A stretch of 64,000 bases of DNA, from the NCBI GenBank assembly GCA_026398815.1, contig JAPLSA010000024.1, forward strand, positions 62,001 through 126,000, read 5' to 3'. How positions within the stretch are numbered: the stretch's first letter is position 1; each line of letters begins with the position of its first letter. Made by a program: the position numbers and the translations under genes. The DNA comes from Gammaproteobacteria bacterium. Lineage in GTDB: Bacteria; Pseudomonadota; Gammaproteobacteria; Nevskiales; Nevskiaceae. Positions 1 through 9,900 of this stretch are shown one piece after another. The notes under the pieces were generated by a model. It was not told where the DNA came from. It saw only the letters and a list, made by a program, of their open reading frames with translations, and made no database searches.

Positions 1-1069
1 GGTCCGGCTTGTTGTCGGCTTCCACCACCCAGACGCGGTGCAGCTCGTAGCGCGGCAGGTCGACGTTGATGTGGTTCGGCTTGGCGATGTCCGCGTACTT
101 GGTCTTCGGGCCGGCGATCTTGTAGGAGTTGTACGGGATGTACATTTCCTTCTTGCCGACCAGCTTCCAGGTGAAGCGCTCCAGCACGCCGTTGTACATG
201 TCCACCTGGTCGTAGAACTGGTGACCGTCGGTGCCTTCGTACGGGTTGTCGCAGCAGACCGCCGGGGCGCGGCGGATGCGCTTCAGCGCCGGTGCGTACA
301 GCCAGGCCGAACGGCCTTCCGGGCCGAAGCCGGCCTTTTCATGCACCAGGATGAAAGTGCCGGCCACGCGCGGCGGCGACACCGTTTCCGACAGGTAGCG
401 AAGGAAGTCGGCGCCTGGCTTCAGCTCGATCGGCTTCTGATTGTCGAGGCTCGCGTAATAGAACTTCACGTCCTCGACGATCTTGGTCAGCGTGAACTTG
501 CCGTTCTGCTGCACGATCATCTGGTTGTTGTAGCGACGCACCGTGGTGCCGCGGAACTTCACGCGGTGGTTCCAGATCGGCTCGGCACCGCTCTTCGGAA
601 TCGGGAACGGGAAGCCGACGAACGCACCCTTCGGATTGTCGACACCTTCCAGTTCGGCGCGCGTCGCGTTCTTCATCGTCTCTTCCATGTACTTCTCGGG
701 GAAGTTGAAGTTGCGATGCGACGGATAGACGACCAGCTTGTAGGTGTTCGGGTAACGCTTGAACAGTTCCTTGTGACCCTCGGTCAGCTGCGCGGCGTAC
801 TTGCCGACATCGGCTGCGGTGATCGTGAACAGCGGCTTCTCCGCTTCCAGCGCGGCATCGCTCGGGTACTCGCCCTTCTTGTAGGCGATCTGGCTCTGCG
901 GGGTCCAGGCCGGGATCGTACCGGCCTTGTTGCCCGCCTTCTCGGCACCGACCGGCGTCAGTTCCTTGCCGAGCTTGGCGGCTTCCTCGGCGCTGACCTT
1001 GGCATGGGCCGGCACCGCAAAGGCGATGGCCGCCGCCACCAGCGGCGACATCCACAATTGCTTCTTCAT
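1..1069 (-). CDS. DUF1329 family protein, partial (C-terminus beyond the window)
   Basis: The frame stays open from an ATG at 1069 to the window edge, giving about 356 residues without a stop. It begins with a clear signal peptide (MKKQLWMSPLVAAAIAFAVP, then AHA), so the product is exported. A strong AGAGAGG ribosome site lies about 8 bases before the ATG. The body matches the DUF1329 family, periplasmic or outer-membrane proteins that resemble lipoprotein carriers and are usually encoded beside RND exporters in hydrocarbon- or sterol-using gammaproteobacteria. The neighbour downstream of its promoter side is exactly such an exporter (1264-3885), on the same strand and transcribed first, 194 bases away. 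Likely role: moving a hydrophobic compound between membranes with that exporter. The substrate cannot be read from the sequence. Confidence 0.85.
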   Translation of the reverse strand, partial: MKKQLWMSPLVAAAIAFAVPAHAKVSAEEAAKLGKELTPVGAEKAGNKAGTIPAWTPQSQIAYKKGEYPSDAALEAEKPLFTITAADVGKYAAQLTEGHKELFKRYPNTYKLVVYPSHRNFNFPEKYMEETMKNATRAELEGVDNPKGAFVGFPFPIPKSGAEPIWNHRVKFRGTTVRRYNNQMIVQQNGKFTLTKIVEDVKFYYASLDNQKPIELKPGADFLRYLSETVSPPRVAGTFILVHEKAGFGPEGRSAWLYAPALKRIRRAPAVCCDNPYEGTDGHQFYDQVDMYNGVLERFTWKLVGKKEMYIPYNSYKIAGPKTKYADIAKPNHINVDLPRYELHRVWVVEADNKPD

Positions 1070-1263
1070 TTTTCGCACCTCTCTTGCTCGTTGAACATTT
1101 ATGGGTTTCGCGTGCAACCCGCTGCCTCCGGTCTTGCCGGCGCTCGCGCACCGGACGCTGCAACCTGACCGTTCCTCACGATACGGATCACCGAACGGCC
1201 GGGGCGCGTCGCCGGCACCAGGGCGCCGGCCAACACTGCCCGACCCGTTCGGTTCCCGAAGTC

Positions 1264-3885
1264 TTACTTGCCCGCCGCCGCTTCGGCGGCTTCTTTTGCG
1301 GCGTCCTTGGCGGCCTGCGCCACCATCTTTGCCGGGTTCATCAGGAAGTAGGCGAACGCCGGCAGCAGCAGCACGGCCGCGATCGCATTGGCGACAAACA
1401 TGATGGTCAGCAGGATGCCCATGTCGACCTGGAACTGAAGCCCCGAGAACAGCCAGGTGCAGACCGAGCCGGCCAAGGCAAGGGAGGTGAACACCACCGC
1501 CTTGCCGGTCTGGTGCAGGGTCTGCTTGTAGGCGTCGCGCAGGCTCATGCCGTTCTTCACGCACTCCTCGAGCACGGAATAGATGTAGATGCCGTAGTCG
1601 ACGCCGATGCCGGCGGCGAACGCGGCGACCGGCAGGGTCGACACCTTGATGCCGATTTCCAGCCAGACCATCACCGCGTAGGACATCACCGACACCAGCG
1701 CCAGCGGGAACAGCACGCAGATCACGCTCGGAATGGTCCGGAACGAGATGTACACGCACAGCGCGATGCCGAGGTAGACCCAGAACAGCACGGTCGGCTC
1801 GGTTTCCTCGACGACATCATTGACCGCCGCCATGACGCCGACATTGCCGGTAGCGAGCTTGAAGGTCACCGGCGCATCGGCCGGCTGCTCCTTGATGAAG
1901 GTGTCGACGGCGGCAACGATGCCATCGATCGTCTCGGCCTTGTGGTCGGCGGTGAAGATGAACACCGGGATCGCGCTGCAATCCTCGTTGAGCAGGCCGG
2001 TCGACGACGGGAACGGCTGCACGGTGATCACCAGCGCACCTGATTCGCGCGGCAGCACGTTCCACTTCGGGTTCGATTCGCCGTAGGCGCTGAACACCTT
2101 GCGCTGCACCTGCGGCAGCGACAAGGTCGACTGCACGCCGGCGGTGTTCTGCATGCGCCAGGCGAAGCGGTCGATGTTGTCGACCACGCGGTTGTCGATG
2201 CAGCCGTCGGCCTTCGATTCGGCGATCACCTTCATCACGTCGACGCCGATCGCGAAGTTGTCGACGACGGTCTTGGAATCCTTGTTGTAGCGGGAATCCG
2301 GACGCAGCTCCGGCACGCCCTCGTGCAGCTCGCCGATCTTCAGGCCCTTGCCGACGTAATCCGAGTAGGCGTACGACGCGATCGCCAGCACGATCGTCAC
2401 GATCGCCCAGGGCTTCAGGGTGAGCTTGGAGATCGCGTTCCAGACCGGCTCGAACACCTTGTCGCGACGCGCCTGATGGGCGCGGAACTCGACCGGATTC
2501 TTGATGTAGGCGTACGACAGCAGGCAGGGCAGCAGCACCTTCTTGCAGAAGATGATCGCGATCAGGCCGAACATCGCGTTGATCGCCATTTCCTGAACGA
2601 TGCCGATCGGCACCAGCAGGATGGTGCCGAAGCCGACCACGTTGGTCAGCACGGCGGAAATGCCCGGCGTCACCAGACGACGATAGGTGGCGCGCGAGGC
2701 CTCGAAGCTGCCGAGGCCGTGGTCGGCCACTTCGTACAGCCAGAAGCTGGTGATCTGGATGCCGTGCGACACGCCGATCGACAACACCAGGAACGGCACC
2801 AGGATGCCGAACGGATCGAGCGCATAGCCGAACAGGTGCAGCAGGCCCAGTTCCCAGATCACCGCCAGCACCGCGCAAGACAGCGGAATCAGCGCGATCA
2901 GCGCCGAGCCGGTGTACAGGGTCAGCAGGAACCAGGTCAGCAGCAGGGTCAGGCCGAAGAAGCCGACCACTTCACCAAGCGAGTCGGCGACATCACCGAC
3001 CACCTTGGCGAAACCGATGATGGCGATGTCGATGTTCGGGTTGTAGGTCGCGTTGTCGACCTCGGCGATCTCCAGTTCGCTGCCCTTGACCGAGAAGATC
3101 TGGTTGCTGCCGTCGGCGGCCTGCAGGTCGACGTCGACATTCTTGAAGCTGAACAGCAGGCCGCTCGGGTCGTGGTAGACGGTCTTGACGACGTCGCCGG
3201 CTTTCAGCGGCTCATGGTCCGCCTTCAGCTTCAGCTGCCACGACTTCGGGCTCAGGTACTTCTGGCGAATTTCCTCGATGCGCCCGGCGGTCTCGATGTA
3301 ATCGATGGTCTTGCCGGTGATCGGGTCCTTTTCCAGCAGCTCGGAAAAGATCATCGCGCCACGCTGATCGTTGGCGACCAGGCGGCCGATGATGCCGGCC
3401 TTCGACACGTTGGCCTTGACCTTCTCGAGGTTCTCCGGCGTCGGCGTGAAGTCCGCCGAAATCACGTTGCCGCCGGCGAAGCCGTCTTCGACGACCTCCA
3501 GATAGCGGACGTCCGGCGTGTAGATCGAGCTGACGCGGGCGCGGTCGGTGCCCGGCAGGAAGGTCACCGAGTCGGTCGCGGCCCGCAAGGTGGCCATGAA
3601 CGACGGGTTGTAGATGTCCTTCTCTTTCTTTTCGGTGACCGCGAACAGCACCAGGTTGGCGCCGCCGAATTCCTTTTCGTACTGCTTGAAGATCTGGATG
3701 TACGGATGCCCCAGCGGCAGCTGCTTCTCGAAACCGGAGTCGATCTTGAGGTGCAGCGCCTCCCAGACCATGAACAGCGTCACCAGCGCCAGCACCACCA
3801 AGGTGCGCGGCCGGTTGCCGAACACGATCGGCTCGGTGACCCGGACGAACAGCTTCGAAAACTTGCCCTGTGGTTCTGAATGCAT
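1264..3885 (-). CDS. RND superfamily (MMPL-type) exporter
   Basis: An 873-residue inner-membrane protein with the duplicated RND plan: one membrane helix near residue 30, a large periplasmic domain (about 50-290), a block of five to six helices, a second single helix near 490, another periplasmic domain and a final helix block. The motifs LSIGVSHGIQI and GIGVDYGIYIY occupy the equivalent helices of the two halves, as in sterol-sensing/MMPL-like RND proteins. The C-terminus is a short Ala/Lys-rich tail. Such proteins export hydrophobic molecules (lipids, hopanoids, sterols, wax-like compounds) rather than drugs. It is followed by the DUF1329 gene, its usual partner. The ATG at 3885 gives the family's N-terminus. 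A candidate AraC-type direct repeat lies about 245-280 bases upstream. Confidence 0.88.
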   Translation of the reverse strand: MHSEPQGKFSKLFVRVTEPIVFGNRPRTLVVLALVTLFMVWEALHLKIDSGFEKQLPLGHPYIQIFKQYEKEFGGANLVLFAVTEKKEKDIYNPSFMATLRAATDSVTFLPGTDRARVSSIYTPDVRYLEVVEDGFAGGNVISADFTPTPENLEKVKANVSKAGIIGRLVANDQRGAMIFSELLEKDPITGKTIDYIETAGRIEEIRQKYLSPKSWQLKLKADHEPLKAGDVVKTVYHDPSGLLFSFKNVDVDLQAADGSNQIFSVKGSELEIAEVDNATYNPNIDIAIIGFAKVVGDVADSLGEVVGFFGLTLLLTWFLLTLYTGSALIALIPLSCAVLAVIWELGLLHLFGYALDPFGILVPFLVLSIGVSHGIQITSFWLYEVADHGLGSFEASRATYRRLVTPGISAVLTNVVGFGTILLVPIGIVQEMAINAMFGLIAIIFCKKVLLPCLLSYAYIKNPVEFRAHQARRDKVFEPVWNAISKLTLKPWAIVTIVLAIASYAYSDYVGKGLKIGELHEGVPELRPDSRYNKDSKTVVDNFAIGVDVMKVIAESKADGCIDNRVVDNIDRFAWRMQNTAGVQSTLSLPQVQRKVFSAYGESNPKWNVLPRESGALVITVQPFPSSTGLLNEDCSAIPVFIFTADHKAETIDGIVAAVDTFIKEQPADAPVTFKLATGNVGVMAAVNDVVEETEPTVLFWVYLGIALCVYISFRTIPSVICVLFPLALVSVMSYAVMVWLEIGIKVSTLPVAAFAAGIGVDYGIYIYSVLEECVKNGMSLRDAYKQTLHQTGKAVVFTSLALAGSVCTWLFSGLQFQVDMGILLTIMFVANAIAAVLLLPAFAYFLMNPAKMVAQAAKDAAKEAAEAAAGK

Positions 3886-4286
3886 CGAGTGGTTCTCGCG
3901 GGTGACGGTTCAGGCAGCGCTCGGACTGCGCAGGAAACGCCCGCCTCGGTCCGGCGGCGGGCGGGTACGAAAAATTATTGAATCAACGGTCAGTCACGGC
4001 GGCGAACTGCCTTCGTCGCACGGTTGCTGCCCGCCTTGAAACCTCGCCGCACGGACAGGCCCGGCTGTCCTCCAGCCCGTCCGGGGCGGCCAATATACGC
4101 TGCGGCTTGTGTCGATTGATCCGCCATCATCGGACTTTATGGTGACAATTCCGGACATCCCGACTGCCCTTGCCCAGCCCGCCGCGAACCGACCGTGCGT
4201 ATGCGTATGGTGACGTGGTTCACCCCGTGACGGCAACCGGGCACGCGACCTTGTCGATCACCTGCCCGGCCGCAGCACCGGCGGCT
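3886..4286. other. Non-coding stretch between the RND gene and alkB
   Basis: About 400 bases with no convincing gene; the short open frames here show no recognisable protein pattern. It should hold the promoter of the RND-DUF1329 unit and the 3' end signals of alkB. The one structured element seen is the direct repeat at 4129-4164. Confidence 0.6.
4129..4164. promoter_or_regulatory. Candidate AraC-type operator upstream of the RND exporter
   Basis: ATCGGAC (4129) and TCCGGAC (4150) repeat 21 bases apart, two helical turns, the spacing typical of AraC-family sites. The second copy lies within GTGACAATTCCGGACATC followed by CCGAC, almost the same as the sequence between the monooxygenase and its AraC regulator at 14621-14646. 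Confidence 0.45.
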
Positions 4287-5714
4287 TCAGCCGACGCGAG
4301 CGAAATCCGGCTTTTCGCGCACCGCGCACTGCGGGCAGGTCCATTCCGCCGGCAGCTGCGACCACAGCGTTCCGGCCGGCCAGCCTTCATTCGGGCAGCC
4401 CTGCGACTCGACATACACGTAGTGGCAGTTCGGGCACTGGTAACCGATACCCGCCGCCTGGGCAGCCGCAAGGCGGCGCGCTTCGAGTGCAGCGAGATCC
4501 GCAGCGGTCAGCGTTTCCTTCGCGGCGACCGGGCCAGTCGGGCGGTGCCAGCGGCGCATCAGCCGTTCCCGGGCACGCGGAGCAACGCGGGCCTTGGTCA
4601 GGTCATAGCCGTGGTGCTCGGCGACCCGGCGATCCATCAGCGCGAAGAAGATCGGCGGGAAATACGCCGCCAGGATCATCGACGCATAACCGGACGGCAG
4701 CTGCGGGCTGTCCTCGAAGTGGCGCAGCGCCTGGAAGCGGCGGGTCGGATTGGCGTGGTGATCGGAATGCCGCTGCAGCTGGTACAGCAGCAGGTTGGTG
4801 ACCACATGGTTGGAGTTCCATGAATGCTTCGGCTGGCAGCGCTCGTAGCGGCCATCGGCGAGCTTCTGCCGGGCCAGGCCGTAATGCTCCAGATAGTTGA
4901 CGACTTCCAGCAGCGAAGCGCCGTAGAACGCCTGCACGACGAGGAACAGCAGCGCCGGCCAGCCCAGCCAGGCAGTCAGGCCGCCGAACAACAGCACGGT
5001 CATGCCCCAGGCCTGCAGGTTGTCGTTGTCCAGCGACCACACCGGCTTGCCCAGCCGCTGCAGCCGCTCGGCCTCGATCTTCCAGGCCGACTTCACGCTG
5101 CCGATGAAAGTGCGCGGCAGGAACCGGTACAGCGTCTCGCCCATCGCCGAGCTGGCCGGATCGACCGGCGTCGCCACGTGCTTGTGATGGCCCTTGTTGT
5201 GCTCGACATAAAAATGGCCGTAGGCGACCGGCGCCAGGGTCAGCTTGGCCATCCAGCGCTCCAGGCTGTTGGTCTTGTGACCCAGCTCGTGCGCGGTGTT
5301 GATGCCGACGCCGTTGATCACGCCGGTCGACAGCAACACGCCGAGCATCTGGTACCAGGTCAGGTCTTGGGTCATCACCACCCAGACACCCAGCACGGTG
5401 ACGACGTACTGCGCCGGCACGTAGGCAAACACGATGTTGCGGTACCAAGCGTCCTGCTCCAGCGAGGCCACCGCCGATTCCGGCGCGTTGACCGGATCGG
5501 TGCCGATGAAGAAATCCAGCACCGGCGCAATCACGTAGAGCAGCCCGAAGCCGACCCAGCACAGCAGCGTGGTCAGCACCGCGCCTTCGGCGAACGGCAC
5601 AGCCGCCAGCCCGGCCAGCACCAGCACCGGCAGCGCCGGGCTCATCAGCCACCAATAACGCTTGCCGTCGCGCCAGCTCGTTGCCGCTAGCGGGGAATTC
5701 GCGATGCTTGCCAT
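4287..5714 (-). CDS. alkB: Alkane 1-monooxygenase fused to rubredoxin
   Basis: Integral-membrane diiron hydroxylase for terminal oxidation of n-alkanes, 475 residues. The first 370 residues carry the AlkB histidine boxes: HELGHK at 142-147, EHNKGHH at 171-177, NYLEHYGL at 273-280 and LQRHSDHHANPTRRF at 313-327, with hydrophobic segments near 22-70 and 95-140. An Ala-rich linker (about 380-424) leads to a C-terminal rubredoxin (425-475) with Cys427, Cys430, Cys460 and Cys463 for a single iron. The enzyme therefore carries its own electron donor and would need only a rubredoxin reductase, which is not in the window. The ATG at 5714 has a GGAGGAG ribosome site. It is divergent from the AraC gene at 5898. 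AlkB-rubredoxin fusions are known in actinobacteria and some gammaproteobacteria. Confidence 0.95.
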   Translation of the reverse strand: MASIANSPLAATSWRDGKRYWWLMSPALPVLVLAGLAAVPFAEGAVLTTLLCWVGFGLLYVIAPVLDFFIGTDPVNAPESAVASLEQDAWYRNIVFAYVPAQYVVTVLGVWVVMTQDLTWYQMLGVLLSTGVINGVGINTAHELGHKTNSLERWMAKLTLAPVAYGHFYVEHNKGHHKHVATPVDPASSAMGETLYRFLPRTFIGSVKSAWKIEAERLQRLGKPVWSLDNDNLQAWGMTVLLFGGLTAWLGWPALLFLVVQAFYGASLLEVVNYLEHYGLARQKLADGRYERCQPKHSWNSNHVVTNLLLYQLQRHSDHHANPTRRFQALRHFEDSPQLPSGYASMILAAYFPPIFFALMDRRVAEHHGYDLTKARVAPRARERLMRRWHRPTGPVAAKETLTAADLAALEARRLAAAQAAGIGYQCPNCHYVYVESQGCPNEGWPAGTLWSQLPAEWTCPQCAVREKPDFARVG

Positions 5715-5806
5715 GGACCAGCTCCTCCGTTGCAGGCCACCCGTGACAGGTTCAGGTGGCGGTTTGCGATGGCGGGCAGTCTGCGGCGCGCACGCGGCGT
5801 CGACCC

Positions 5807-5841
5807 GTCATTTCTTGACAACGAACGGTCATTTTCCGACA
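5807..5841. promoter_or_regulatory. 21-bp-spaced direct repeat in the alkB/AraC intergenic region
   Basis: GTCATTTCTTGACA (5807-5820) and GTCATTTTCCGACA (5828-5841) are direct copies starting 21 bases apart in the 183-base gap between alkB and the divergent AraC gene. Spacing and position fit an AraC-family operator controlling alkB and possibly the regulator itself. The second half (TTTTCCGACAT) resembles sites before the lipoxygenase and monooxygenase genes. Confidence 0.55.
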
Positions 5842-5897
5842 TTGCCCTGAAATCGCGCATCGCCGCACCGCGATGCACCGCCGCCCGCAGGTGCCCC

Positions 5898-6947
5898 ATG
5901 CAGACCATCGACCGCGAGGTGCCGGCCCGCTACTTCGGCCGGCTGCTGGAACTGCTGACCCAGCATCAGGTCCGGATCGACACGCTGGTCGACGGCCTCG
6001 GCATCGACATGGCGACGCTGCTTGCGCCCGAGGCGACCATGCGGCTGTCGCAGGTCGACACGCTGGTGCAGCGGCTGAACGCCCAGACCGGCCGGCTGGA
6101 CTGGGGCTTCGATCTGGGCCTGCGGCTGCGGCTGACCTCGCACCTGATCCTCGGCTACGGCCTGCTGGCCAGCCCGACGATCGGCTACGCGTTCCAGCTG
6201 CTGAGCCGCTACTTCTCGATGCTGACGCCGACCTTCCGCGTGCAGCTGCAGCGCGACGCCCAGCACGGCGCGCTGCAGCTGGTGCCGGTGCTGCCGATGA
6301 GCCACGCCTGCCTGGTGTTCCACACCGATGCGATCGCAGCGGCGGTCGATACCGTGGTCGGCGAACTGCTCGGCGACCGGATGCCGCGCTACGACCTGGA
6401 CCTGGCGCTCGACCTGCCGCACCGCGCCCGCTACGACGCGCTCCGGCAGGCGCGCTGCCGGTTCGGCGTCGGCGGCATGGCTGGCCTGCGCATCCGCTTC
6501 CCGATCGCGCTGCTCGAAGCGCCGCTGTCGCTGGCCGACGCCGGGGCGCTGAAGGAAGCGGAATCGCGCTGCGTGGCGACCTTCCGCAGCGTGATCGCCA
6601 GCGGCCAGGTGGCCGGCTGGGTGCGGATGATGCTGCGCGAAGCCAACGGCGGCCTGCCGTCGCTGGACGATCTGGCGCACACGCTGAACCTGTCGTCGCG
6701 CACGCTCGACCGCCATCTGAAGGCCGAGGGCACCGGCTTCCGCCAGCTGGCGGCGGAAGTCGTGGTCGAACGGGCGCAGGCGCTGCTCGCGCAGGGGTTG
6801 CCGGTGACCACGGTGGCGCTGGAACTGGGCTACACCGACGCCTCCAACTTCACCCGGGCGTTCCGGCGCGCCACCGGCGGCTGCCCGAGCCGGACCACCG
6901 ACGGCCAGCGCCAGGCAACACCGACCGCTGCGGGCCGGCCGGGCTAG
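5898..6947 (+). CDS. AraC-family transcriptional regulator (alkB neighbour)
   Basis: A 349-residue regulator. The N-terminal two thirds resemble the arabinose-binding-type domain found in AraC regulators of alkane and lipid genes; the C-terminal about 100 residues hold two helix-turn-helix units, with LDDLAHTLNLSSRTLDRHLK in the first and VALELGYTDASNFTRAFRR in the second. The ATG at 5898 (MQTIDREV) was chosen over an in-frame ATG at 5730, because the latter would add 56 low-complexity residues and run through the putative operator. Divergent from alkB, so most likely its activator. It converges on the cyclase gene with only 12 bases between their stops. Confidence 0.88.
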   Translation: MQTIDREVPARYFGRLLELLTQHQVRIDTLVDGLGIDMATLLAPEATMRLSQVDTLVQRLNAQTGRLDWGFDLGLRLRLTSHLILGYGLLASPTIGYAFQLLSRYFSMLTPTFRVQLQRDAQHGALQLVPVLPMSHACLVFHTDAIAAAVDTVVGELLGDRMPRYDLDLALDLPHRARYDALRQARCRFGVGGMAGLRIRFPIALLEAPLSLADAGALKEAESRCVATFRSVIASGQVAGWVRMMLREANGGLPSLDDLAHTLNLSSRTLDRHLKAEGTGFRQLAAEVVVERAQALLAQGLPVTTVALELGYTDASNFTRAFRRATGGCPSRTTDGQRQATPTAAGRPG

Positions 6948-6959
6948 CGAGCGGGCCGC

Positions 6960-9900
6960 TCAGCCCAGCGCCGCCGCCAGCCGCGCGGCGTGACCGCTGG
7001 CGTTGACGGCGCGATAGCCGTCCAGCGCCGCCAGCCGCCCGGCCCGCGCGGCCCCGGCATCACCGAGCCGCGCCTGCTGGTCGGCCAGCGCCTCGATGAT
7101 CTGCGGCTCCAGCGCTGCGGCCCCGATATCTCGGGCAATCGCCAGCGCCTGCTCGAAAGCCGTGCGCGCCGCGGCCTCGCGCCCGGCGGCCGGCTCGGCG
7201 ATCTCGCAGTGTCCGAGACACAGCAGCGCGCAGCTTTCGAAGTAGCGCGCGCCGCGTTCGCGGCTGCACTGGACCGCTTCCAGCGCCGCCACCCGCGCTT
7301 CGGCGTGACGGCCGACGCCGCGCAGCGCATCGGCGAAATAGGCCAGACAGCGGGCCTCGACTTCCAGATGCGCACGGCGCGTGCGCAGGTGATCGAGGCA
7401 GTCGATCGCCGCCTGCACCGCCTCCTCGTGGCGCTGCTGCATCAGCAGCGCCACCAGCCAGGCGCGCTTGGCGACGCCGCGAGTGAAATCGCTGGCAACT
7501 TGGTCGGCGCGCTCGACGGCGATCGACGACAGCGCCACCGAACGCATCACCTGCGGATCATCGGCCGGCAGCCCGCGCGGCAGCTCCGATTCCGACTGGT
7601 TGGCCTGGTTCCACAGCAGCTCTTCGATGATGCCGGCCGGCGGCAGCATCGCCAGCGCCCGGCTGTAGATCGCACGGGCCTCGTCGAGCTGGCCGAGGCT
7701 GGTGTAGAGCAGGCCGAGGCAGTTCTGCATCGCGCCGAGCACGCTGTAGCCCATGGCCAGGCCGAAGCGCGGGTCGTCGTTGCACATCGCCTCGCTCTGG
7801 CGGGCGAAGGCCAGGCCTTCGCGCAGGCGGCCGCTGGCGTACAGCGCGTACGAGTACTGGCCGATGATGGTGCCGCTGACTTCCGGCGATGCCTCGGCGC
7901 ACTGGCCGGCCAGGGTTTCGATCGCCTGCCGCCAGGCCTGGATGTCGCCGGCCATCATCCCCGAGGCGGCGGCGCGACCGGCGCGGATCATCAGCGCCAG
8001 CTCCTTCATGCCGAAGGCTTCGGCCAGTTCGCGCGCCTCGTTGCAGAGCACCTCGAGTTCGCCGTCGGTCATGCTGAAGCGCCAGGCCCCGCCGACGATC
8101 AGCTCGACCAGGCATTGCAGCCGCAGCTGCTGGCGCGGCGGGCTGGCCGGCAGCGCGGCGCTCAGCTCCAGCGCCTTGCGGATGTAGTCGAGCTGCTGGA
8201 TGCGGTTGCCGCTGCGGATCTGCACCGCCGCTTCGCCGTAGGCCAGCGCCGCCTTCAGCGCCTCGCCCGCCTGCTGCCAGTGCCAGGCGCGCAGGCTGGC
8301 CATGTCGCCGAGCCGGTCGGCATGCAGGCTTTCGATGCCCTGCGCCACCATCATGTGGGTCAGCCGGCGCTTGTCGCGCAGCTGGGAATTGATCGCCACT
8401 TCCTGCGTCAGCGCGTGCTTGAAGGTCAGCGCCGAACGGTTGCCTTCGTGGGTGCCGTGGATGAATTCGCCGTCGCGCAGGCGCTCGATCAGCCGGTCGA
8501 ACACCGCCGGCGCCAGGTCCATCACATGGCGGACCAACGCCGGCGCGAACTCGCGCCCGATCACCGCCGCGATCTGCAGCAGCGATTTCTCGGCGTCCGG
8601 CAGGCGATCGATACGGGCAGCGAGGATCGACTGCACCGACGCCGGAATGCGCAGCGCGCTCAGCGGCTGGCGCAGCTGGATGCGCGCCGGCGCCATCACC
8701 AGATCGCCGGATTCGCGCAGCGACTGGACGATCTCCTCGCAGAAGAACGGATTGCCGCCGCTGCGCCGGAAGATGTCGTCGGCGAGGCCGGCCGTGGTCG
8801 GGTCGTCGCCGATCAGGTCCGACAGCATGGCGCTGACGGCGTCCGATGCCAGCGGCGCCAGCGAGATTTGCTGGTAGTAGGACTTCTTCATCCACTCCGC
8901 CTGGTAGCCCGGGCGGAAGTTCAGCAGCAGCAGCTGGTTGCCGCCCGCCTGCGCCTCGATCCATTCCTCGAGGAAACGCTCGCTGGCCGGGTCCATCCAG
9001 TGCAGGTCCTCGAAGCAGGTGATCACCGAGCCCGACATCGGATCGGCGCCCTGGATCAGCCGGCGCAGCAGCTCGAACAGCCGGCGCTGCTTGGCGTCGG
9101 GGTCGATCTGCACCGGCGGCTGCGCGGCATCGGCGACGCCGAGCAGTTCGGCGACCAGCGGCGCGTAGTCGATGAACTCGGGCCCGACACGCATCAGCTT
9201 GCCGGCGATCTTGTCGCGGGCGCTGGCCGGGTCTTCCAGTTCCTCGATGCCGTAGTAGCTGCGGAATACCTGCAGCATCGGCAGGTACGGCATGTTGGCG
9301 CCGTGCGACAGCGCCCGGCCGACGTGCACCGTCATGCCGCGCGCGCGGCAGGAGGCGATGAATTCGTGGAACAGGCGGCTCTTGCCGGTGCCGGCCTCGG
9401 CCACCACGCCCAGCACCGCGCCGTGCCCCTTGCGGGCCCGGGCCAGCGCCGATTCGAGCACGGCAAGATCGGCATCGCGGCCGACGAAGCGGGTCAGGCC
9501 ACGCGAGCGCGACATGTCGAAGCGGTTGGCGCTTGGCCGCGCCGACAGCAGCTCGAACACCTCGATCGGCTCCGACACGCCCTTCAGTGGCGGGCTGCCG
9601 ATCGAGCGCACCTCGCACATGCCGCGCACCTGCCGGTGGCAGTGCTCGGACATCAGGATGCGGTCGCCGGTCGCCTGCGCTTCCAGCCGCGCGGCGATCG
9701 CCACGACATGGCCCTGCGCGGTGTAATCCATGCGCAGGTCGTCGCCGATGGTGCCGACCACCACCTCGCCGGAATTGAGCCCGATGCGGATGCTGAAGCG
9801 CAGCCCGTATTCAGCCTGCAGCCGCGCATCGAGCGTGGCGGTGGCGTCGCGCAGCCGCAGCGCGGCCATGCAGGCGCGATAGGCGTGGTCCTCGTGCGCC

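Noticed and set aside
3994-4236. An 80-codon minus-strand frame between the RND gene and alkB
   Set aside because: No ribosome site, no motif, and it overlaps the putative operator region.
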